Source of the DNA: Siphonodentalium dalli
Lineage: Eukaryota > Mollusca > Scaphopoda > Gadilida > Siphonodentaliidae
Assembly (NCBI GenBank): GCA_032622095.1
Contig: CP136066.1
Span: 66,160,278 to 66,224,277, forward strand
Reading direction: 5' to 3'
Length of the DNA stretch: 64,000 bases
Shown here one piece after another: positions 57,411 to 64,000 of this stretch (positions within the stretch are counted from its first letter, which is position 1; each line of letters begins with the position of its first letter). The notes under the pieces are model-generated. The model ran no database searches. It was given only the letters and a program-made list of their open reading frames with translations, and was not told the DNA's origin. The translations under genes were made by a program, and so were the position numbers.

Positions 57411-58647
57411 GTATAAGTATGTTAGTCTATATTATGTGTCGTTCAGAACAAATACTTTAATTCAATACTTTAAAGTCAATATGTGTTAATATAAAATTAC
57501 ATGTCATAAATAAAATGTTTTGTTGTTGTTGTTGTAACTGGGGGTTTAATTGGAAACCGGAGGTCATCTAAAACCACGCTCGCGGTATCAGGTTTTCATC
57601 ACACGAATAATGTTAGATGCCCATTAGAATAATTTAGTAAGGTCTGTGTTGTCATCATAATATGTAGTTTTTCTACCAAATCGCGTCCGGGGGAGCGGTA
57701 CCTAATTCCAATATCTTGAAAACCGTTGACAATTTCTGTCAAATTCTTTCTACTTGTGATGTTCAGATAACTACTGAGCCATATTAATTATATAGTTGGT
57801 CACGTGTTGTTTATAACAAATGTTTTAGTACTTAACATCGATGTTAATGCATGCAAAATTACCTGCTATCAATTATTGTTGTTGTAACTGGGGGTCTGAA
57901 AGCCTGAACACATCTGTAATCGATTAAACGGCATCTCTGGACAACACTGTCAGTACAAGATCCATATTGGGTCCCATTCAGATCCATTCGAAAATGTTTG
58001 TACTGTCATTATCAAAAATATGTATTATTTTTCGACCAAAAACGTGTTTGGGGGAGGGGTAGCTAAAATCCAATATCTCGAAAACAGTTCAAAATTTCTG
58101 TTAACTTATTTCTTCATATGCTTGCCAGATAACTACTACACCATATGAACTAAATATTTCAATATTATTGCAATGTCCGTTTGAATGATAATGTTCGAAA
58201 AATTTAATTGTTTTGAAAAAGAGCGATTTTTCAACAAAAAATATATGTTTCGGCTCCAAATGGCACGAAAATCCAAATCAACCAACACTTCTTGCATATC
58301 ACGTACATATATGATATGTTGTAGTCATTTTAACACCAACAATGTGGGCAAATAACTTAGGACATAGCCGCAGGGCTCACTTTACCAAATTCATTAATTT
58401 CTGGGAAAAGTCACTGGTGGGTATCGTTCATCGTCGATTTTAGAATTGCCACCACCAATTCCGTTATTTTTCATTATCATTTTCGTCAACAGTATATATT
58501 TATCCTTCAAAAAAAGTTCTACAGTGGGTAGGGGTACCCGACCACTTTTGGCTTTTGGCCGCTGTACTACTAATATTCGTACAAATAACTGCTCTGAGTA
58601 TGGTTATTATCAATTTCTATTTGATCATCCTACCGGAGTGTTTCTGT

Positions 58648-61290
58648 TTTAATTTAATGGTTTATTAGCAAAGTCAACATCTAAGTTGCAATATGCTATA
58701 CAACTTATATACATATATACAAACAATACATAACATACATGTACATCAATAAATGAGTTCATCATATTATATGACACATGTATTAATAATAAATACAAAT
58801 AATGCTAATACATTCAAGAATATTTGTTCTTAAATGATATAACTCATATAATATTTACATTATATATAATATAATGTAATACTTGCGTCATGGTAACTTT
58901 ATAAACGCTAATTTTAAGAAAATGCTCACTCTTTTCAATATACTTATATTAAGCAGTGACAGCCATCTGTAGAATTTATACTTCGGAATATAGGTTTCTC
59001 GCAGGTAGTTAAGTTCTGTACACAAAATAACAAAATGGTATTCATCACAGACATTTTCGCCACATAACGGGCATTTCGTGTCTTTACATGTACTTTTATT
59101 CCATCTGCATTGCTCCACCGGTAGTCTGTGATTGGCTGTTCTAACTTTCAGTAAATAAGTAGCCATATGAGAGGGCATATATACTAAGTATAGGCTCAAT
59201 TTGACAGAATCCTTTATGTTTCGATAAAATATGGCACGGCTTGAGATAGACATATTTAGATTGCGAAGAGGCAACCTGCGTGTTGTTCTATTAATTTCGG
59301 TTTCATGCGTTTCATGTCTGTCTTGCTTATTGATGACTGATTCTGCCACGCACTTTCCATATTTAAATCTCGCAATGTTTCTTTGATAAACGAAATCCAT
59401 TTAATCTTGTTTTGTAATTGGCATCACTATCATTGAGATACCTGAGTAGAAGGAATACAATCTTAGCTAATTCTGACCCTTCGTGCGATACTAGTTTTGA
59501 CCAATATGATATTGCTCTGCACTTATTTCGATCATTACGGGGTATCTTCCCAATTCTGCATATACCATGTAGTTCGGTGTGCTAGACTTAATTGTTGTGA
59601 TAATTTTGCAGAATATAAGATGAATGGTCTCCAAAATTTGAGTTTTCTCGAAACACCAAAATTCACCACCATACAGCATAATCGGCATAATCAGGGAATC
59701 AAATAATTTAAGCATAATATCTAGAAGCAGCTGCAGCTTTCTTGTTCTATTCAAAAGGCCATACATGGCTCTCGTTGCTGTATCCTGGGTCTGCTTAATC
59801 GATTGGCAGAATCTACCATTGTAAAAGAATTTAATACCGAGGTATTTAAATTCTTTTATAATTTGTATTTCTTGGGCCCGATAAGTGAATATTGGTAAGT
59901 TCTTTGACAATTTGTTAGTAAAAATTACCATTTTCGTTTTAATTGTTTAACTTGGAGATTCCATGCCTCGGCATAATCTGCGAATGCTGAACGTGCACGA
60001 TGCATATTGTCCTCTGAGAGGATCACGGTATCGTCTGCATATAATAAACACAATATATATATAAAACAGCCAATATGTTTAAAATATTTATCATCAAAAT
60101 AGTTCACGTTTGAGATTGCGCAGTCACTCAGAAAACTTTGTATATCGTTCACAAACAAAGAAAATAAAAGAGGTGACATTGGTTCACCTTGAAATAAGCC
60201 AATCTGGCTGATAAAGAAGTCTGATTGCGAATTATAGTTTTTCACACATAATTTTATATTGTCGTACATGCTTCGTATTACCTGTAGTATCTTACCGTTT
60301 ATATATGCTTGCATAAGTTTCAAACCATAGAGCATCTCTCCATGCAGTATCAAATGCTTTGCGGGAGTCAATAAAAGTACAAAATATATTTCGTCCGCTC
60401 TGTATGTATACATTTATTAGAGCATGTAAAATAAATATATTATCTATTGTTGAGTGACCCTTACGCAAAGCCTGTTGCTAGCTAATTATTTCTTGTGTTA
60501 TATGTCTGTTTAGATGCGACTCGTACTGTCCGTTAAAGTCCATGTTTACATAGTCAGAAACATCCGATTAATCATTACAGCATGCAGTTTGGGTTTAAAT
60601 CCTTAATGTTATCCTCGAATTGTTCTATTGTGACGTTTCCTCTGCATTTTTTTCGCTGGTTGTCGGAATACATTTTGGCAAGTCTGTCTCAGAATGACTT
60701 ACCTGAATACTTAGATGCATCTCGAAGTTCTGAAACCGGCTTTACTCGCATTTCTTAAATTTTTATATCATAACCCCTCTATACTTCGCGCAAGACTGTT
60801 TCATTTATCCTTATCTATAATAGATTTTGTTATATTGTACTCGCGCTTTGAACGGTTGAATCGAGTTATCAGTGTTCGACACTCACCATCGAACCAGGCT
60901 TTGTCTTTGCGCACATATCCCCGCGTTTGTTTTTGGGTCTATAAGTTCCCAATGTACGATCGGCCGCCGTTTTTAGAGTTCTCGTTATGTGTCCACACAT
61001 ATCATCAATATTTGTTTGGGATAAACGACTGTTTTTTCTAAATCATTTAATTCACCACTAATAAGATTAATGTCGTCGCAATTAATATTCCTGGGTAAGA
61101 TTCCCCCTGTATATGTGGGTCCCATCGTTTCGTTTTTATCGTTTGTTCACCAACAGTGGGGTTCTCGTCGGTGAAATTATTTCGTATCTATCGATTAGGG
61201 AAATCAAATGTTAACACCAAGTGTATAGCTCCATGTATATCGGAGAATAACGAACAGTGATCATGTACTTTGAAGTGTTAGATCTTGCTC
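58648..61290 (-). mobile_element. Degenerate LINE in right arm
   Basis: Complement of the left-arm LINE from its 3' end (AATAAA complement at 58,661-58,666) up to the middle of the endonuclease. Contains LAFIKLP end (58,888), Cys/His CPLCGENVCDEYHF, YADD near 60,040, the RT block QGEPMSPLLFSLFVND (about 60,165-60,215) that the left arm has lost, and DFRKAFDTAW in a shifted frame. The first half of the endonuclease (31,640-35,400 in the left arm) is missing. Longest open pieces are 146-170 codons; inactive. Confidence 0.87.
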
Positions 61291-61299
61291 AAAAGACGT

Positions 61300-62242
61300 T
61301 TGTTGGTATAGGGCTATATAGGCGGCTATAGTGACTCTTTAGCCTCAGATTTAGCAACATTCTGGAATTCACAGGATCCCGCCCACTTCACAGTGGACCA
61401 CCGTAATAGCGTTCAGGAAACTTATGATCAACGGATGAAATATTTAGTAACAAAATTAATATATTACCTGGATAAAACTAATAAAACAAAAAAACTGTAT
61501 CACAAATTGGATACTATACATGGTGTATACTCAATGATGACTAGATATCATTAACCTGATTGTTGCATAACATGAAATTGAAAAGGGTATCTCATAAATT
61601 TCTAATGTCTGAAATACTGTGCGAAACCTGTGATATGTGCATACTCGTTCGCTCATGCTGGTCTATACCCGTACCAAAGAACATCAAAATATGTTAACCC
61701 ATGGTTGAGTTATAATAATGCAAAATGTGTTTACGGATGGAACAAGGCCGGTAACTCTGGTATGCATTGAGAGGCGAAACCTGTGATATGCAGTAATATG
61801 TGCATACATCCTTCCCCTATCGTTCTGGTCTGTCACCATACCAAACCAGATCAAAATTCGACAACCGACACTTCACTTATATTGCAAAAACTTTGTACGG
61901 ACTGAATTTCATAAAGTCGAACAGGGCCCTTAACTCCGGTATGCATTGATGGTCACAACCCGTGATATTATGCATATTCGTTCCCCATTTCTGGTCCATC
62001 ACCATGCCATATATAGGGCATCAAAATGTGACAACCGAATCTTGAGTTATAATGCACAATGTTTGTACGGACGAACGGCTCGAGACGTTAACTATATACC
62101 GCCGACTAATATCGGGGGGTATAATAACCATATATCTATGTGTATACCTAACCAAAACAATTCCCCCCACCCCACCCCGGTGGATAAGACTAAAGAGTTC
62201 TTTGGTCATGCACAAATAATTGTGGAACCCCTGACCTGTTTA
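61300..62242 (+). repeat. G/C-run repeat, copy 3 (outer end of right arm)
   Basis: Complement of 30,697-31,640, same orientation as copy 1 at 2.9 kb. Joined to the LINE through TTTGTTGGTATAGGGC, the site where the right arm lacks about 3.8 kb. Homology ends at GACCTGTTTACC (62,242). Confidence 0.75.
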
Positions 62243-62430
62243 CCCCGGATTGTTTTGTCTCCCACCCCCTGTTATTCTAAGGTGTTTTAAGCCAAACTCA
62301 TTGCAAACAAATTTGTTTTAGCCAAACTCATTACAAAAAAACAAAATTTAGTTGCGGGAAAAATTGCTTTGTTGCTCCCATCGATCACCCACCCACCCCG
62401 GCATACGTGCCCGGAAAAATCCCCCTCCCT
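62243..62430 (+). repeat. G/C-run repeat, short type, third copy
   Basis: CACCCCCTGTTATTCTAAGG, TTTTAAGCCAAACT, then CCCACCCACCCCGGCATACG, as at 39.0 and 52.5 kb but rearranged. It abuts the palindrome end. Confidence 0.6.
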
Positions 62431-63186
62431 GCTCAAACCACAGTATGTATAATACAATACATCATGGCTATGACTTCACGCCTTTGTTTATCGCGGCGTC
62501 CAGTATATAGGATAATGGATTGTTATTGTCGAGGTCTCGTACACTATTTATACAATCAACGATCCATTTTTTCAATAACGGACATTCAATATCCAATTTA
62601 ATGAACTGTTATTTCACTGTGAATTTTTCATTTGATATGACTCCATAAATTTTCAAGTTTGATCTGGTTTAAGGGACATCTCAATGAGCCATTCCGATCG
62701 ACACATGGCCATTTCGATAAAACAAATATATATAATTTATTCACGGTCAGTGAGTTAAGCACATGTGAAGCAACGAACGCTAAGGTGCATGGACAACCCG
62801 GCAAAGCCATGTCCTTGCACATTGGAGATAACAACCTGCCTGGGGCAATGGCATACAATTAGACAATCAACTTTGGGCACAGGACGTGATCAATGAAGTG
62901 AGGGTAATTAGCGGAAGTCATTATTATTAGGCTTCATACGAGTAATGTTTACCAAAGCACACAAAAAAACAATAAGAAAACAATTGTCACCAAACTCTAC
63001 CTTAATAAATTGTCACACCTACTAAGCCATCGCTACTGTGTTAGGTGTGTCCGCAGATATAATTGTTTGGCACTTTTCCATTTGCTCAGTGCGGAATAGG
63101 GGACACGCCCAGAGCTAGTGATAAGTATCTTCGTACTGACGTTAACAATAATTTGTCGGTGTTTGATTTCTCCTCATATATGTCCC
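62431..63186. other. Spacer, no gene seen
   Basis: Short ORFs on both strands at 62.6-62.86 kb overlap each other and have no recognisable content. Confidence 0.4.
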
Positions 63187-63189
63187 ATT

Positions 63190-63325
63190 AAATAGGCTGT
63201 TGACACTGGAATTGGTTCGTGAAATGCACAAAACAGAGGTTTTTGGTCGATTCTTCGCGAAAATGTTACGTAAATACTGCCAGTCGCAATTAGATTAATT
63301 CTACTAAGTATAAACATCATAATTA
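63190..63325 (+). repeat. Dispersed repeat shared with 14.8 kb
   Basis: Same ordered motifs as 14,795-14,998 (GGAATTGGTTCGTGAAATG, GGTCGATTCTTCGCGAA), with scattered changes. Confidence 0.6.
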
Positions 63326-63516
63326 TAACGACCCCGCTCGGTGCGCTATAGGTAACAGGCGGACGTAATTATCAGTATACCGTTAGTAGAGGCTCTTGTG
63401 TACTCCCGTGTGCACTTTGTGAAGAATTATAGCGACTATGCCAATGACGTTGCTTGATATCTCAGGCACCAGAAAACAAATGTTAGACACCTTGGGGTCG
63501 CGACTTGGTGGATTTA

Positions 63517-63690
63517 TGACGTCATCAAGATGGCCGCCATACACAATTTCACAGTATGCACTGAGTCAGTTTGATTAATATCTACTTGTGAATTTATTAT
63601 AGAAATTTGATTATCTAACCACTGACGTGAAACTAATACACCATACTTCCATTTGACAGAAAAAGTGGCCACCATAAACCAAGATGGCCG
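63517..63690. promoter_or_regulatory. CRE-like site with two YY1-like motifs
   Basis: TGACGTCA (63,517-63,524) is followed at once by CAAGATGGCCGCC (63,526-63,538), and a second CAAGATGGCCGCC lies at about 63,680. Such motifs occur in promoters and in repeats; no transcription unit is visible in the window to assign them to. Confidence 0.25.
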
Positions 63691-64000
63691 CCAAAATGGC
63701 GACCGAAATTCGGAAAATTGATGATTTTTCACACTTTCCTCTTGAATCGTTAACCGATGTTTGAAATTTGTAACGAATAAAGTCCTAAATTTGAATAAAT
63801 ACTAGTATCCAACCATTTCTACAACATAATATGTCATACTTGTGATCTCATTCCTGTCAGCTATCTTTAAAATGTGAATTCAAAAATGTGCTATGAAAGT
63901 TAACCAAAATTCATTTATGTGATTCTAGCCAAGAGTTGAACAGAAAATAACTGAATTTGATGATGATAATGTAAAAATGTTTTAAATATGTGAATTGCGA
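63691..64000. other. Window end, nothing seen
   Basis: AT-rich sequence without a recognisable feature. Confidence 0.4.

Larger units (their letters stand above)
52938..58569. mobile_element. 5,632-bp TIR element with CTA duplication, right arm only
   Basis: Perfect 13-bp inverted ends TAGTACAGCGGCC, flanked by CTA (52,935-52,937 and 58,570-58,572). The left arm at 38,641-38,655 has the empty site with one CTA (TAG on the plus strand), so the limits are exact. The ends extend into inverted repeats of about 760 bp (52,938-53,700 with 57,790-58,569), followed by a second, diverged copy (53,715-54,250; partial at 57,530-57,770). The middle holds a LINE fragment and a degenerate tandem array. 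No transposase ORF. Large foldback-type, non-autonomous DNA element; superfamily unknown. Confidence 0.9.
46431..62242 (-). repeat. Giant palindrome, right arm
   Basis: Reverse-complement partner of the left arm. Right-arm-only sequence includes the 5,632-bp TIR element (52,938-58,569) and a diverged segment 51,356-52,060. Counted by eye, the core ORF region differs at about 1 base in 140, the LINE 3' part at about 1 in 70, the outermost repeat at about 1 in 20. Confidence 0.9.

Noticed and set aside
30697-62242. Palindrome as a pure assembly or missed-adapter artefact
   Set aside because: The arms differ by target-duplicated insertions, a tandem duplication, deletions and scattered substitutions, which such artefacts do not create. 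A haplotype misjoin is still possible and is listed as a test.

Overview
The window is AT-rich, intron-age eukaryotic DNA with non-LTR retrotransposons, MITE-like DNA elements and a single-exon glycosyltransferase gene. It has no operons, rRNA or CRISPR. The mix (a CR1/L2-like LINE with a 2A-like motif, TTAA-flanked MITEs, a tRNA-like SINE) points to an invertebrate animal, probably marine; I cannot name the phylum. Almost everything is mobile-element derived. The one host gene that looks intact is a beta-1,3-galactosyltransferase-like (GT31) gene at 15.2-16.4 kb on the minus strand.

Left part (1-30.7 kb): a 4.4-kb element with 21-bp perfect inverted ends and a 5-bp target duplication (1.52-5.91 kb) carries a nested G/C-run-bordered repeat. 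A LINE ORF1-like gene with a poly-G frameshift (7.0-8.0 kb) is followed by a three-fold tandem repeat. A decayed CR1/L2-like LINE lies at 9.6-13.0 kb and a 5'-truncated relative at 22.0-24.2 kb on the minus strand. Four copies of a piggyBac-like MITE (TTAA ends) carry 67-nt hairpins in inverted pairs.

Right part (30.7-62.2 kb): one giant interrupted palindrome centred near 46.43 kb. Each arm has, from outside in: the G/C-run repeat, a degenerate LINE, a short repeat-rich segment, and a core of about 5 kb. The two arms look about 98-99% identical in the core and LINE and less similar at the outer edge (read by eye). The arms differ by clean events: a 5,632-bp TIR element with a CTA duplication only in the right arm, a LINE 3' fragment only in the left arm, a 311-bp tandem duplication only in the left arm, and a missing stretch of about 3.8 kb in the right arm. 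These differences argue for a real genomic palindrome that has since evolved.

The core holds the most unusual content. Three tightly packed ORFs (107, 64 and 189 codons; 7-bp gap, then 14-bp overlap) are mirrored in both arms and point away from the centre. The packing looks viral or Polinton-like rather than host-like. The 189-codon product has an N-terminal C2H2 finger. The centre is a roughly 300-bp GC-rich triplet-repeat hairpin, and each core arm is bounded at both ends by the same A-rich tandem block. No polymerase, integrase or capsid gene is visible, so this is a remnant or satellite-type element at most. After the palindrome (62.4-64 kb) I see no gene.
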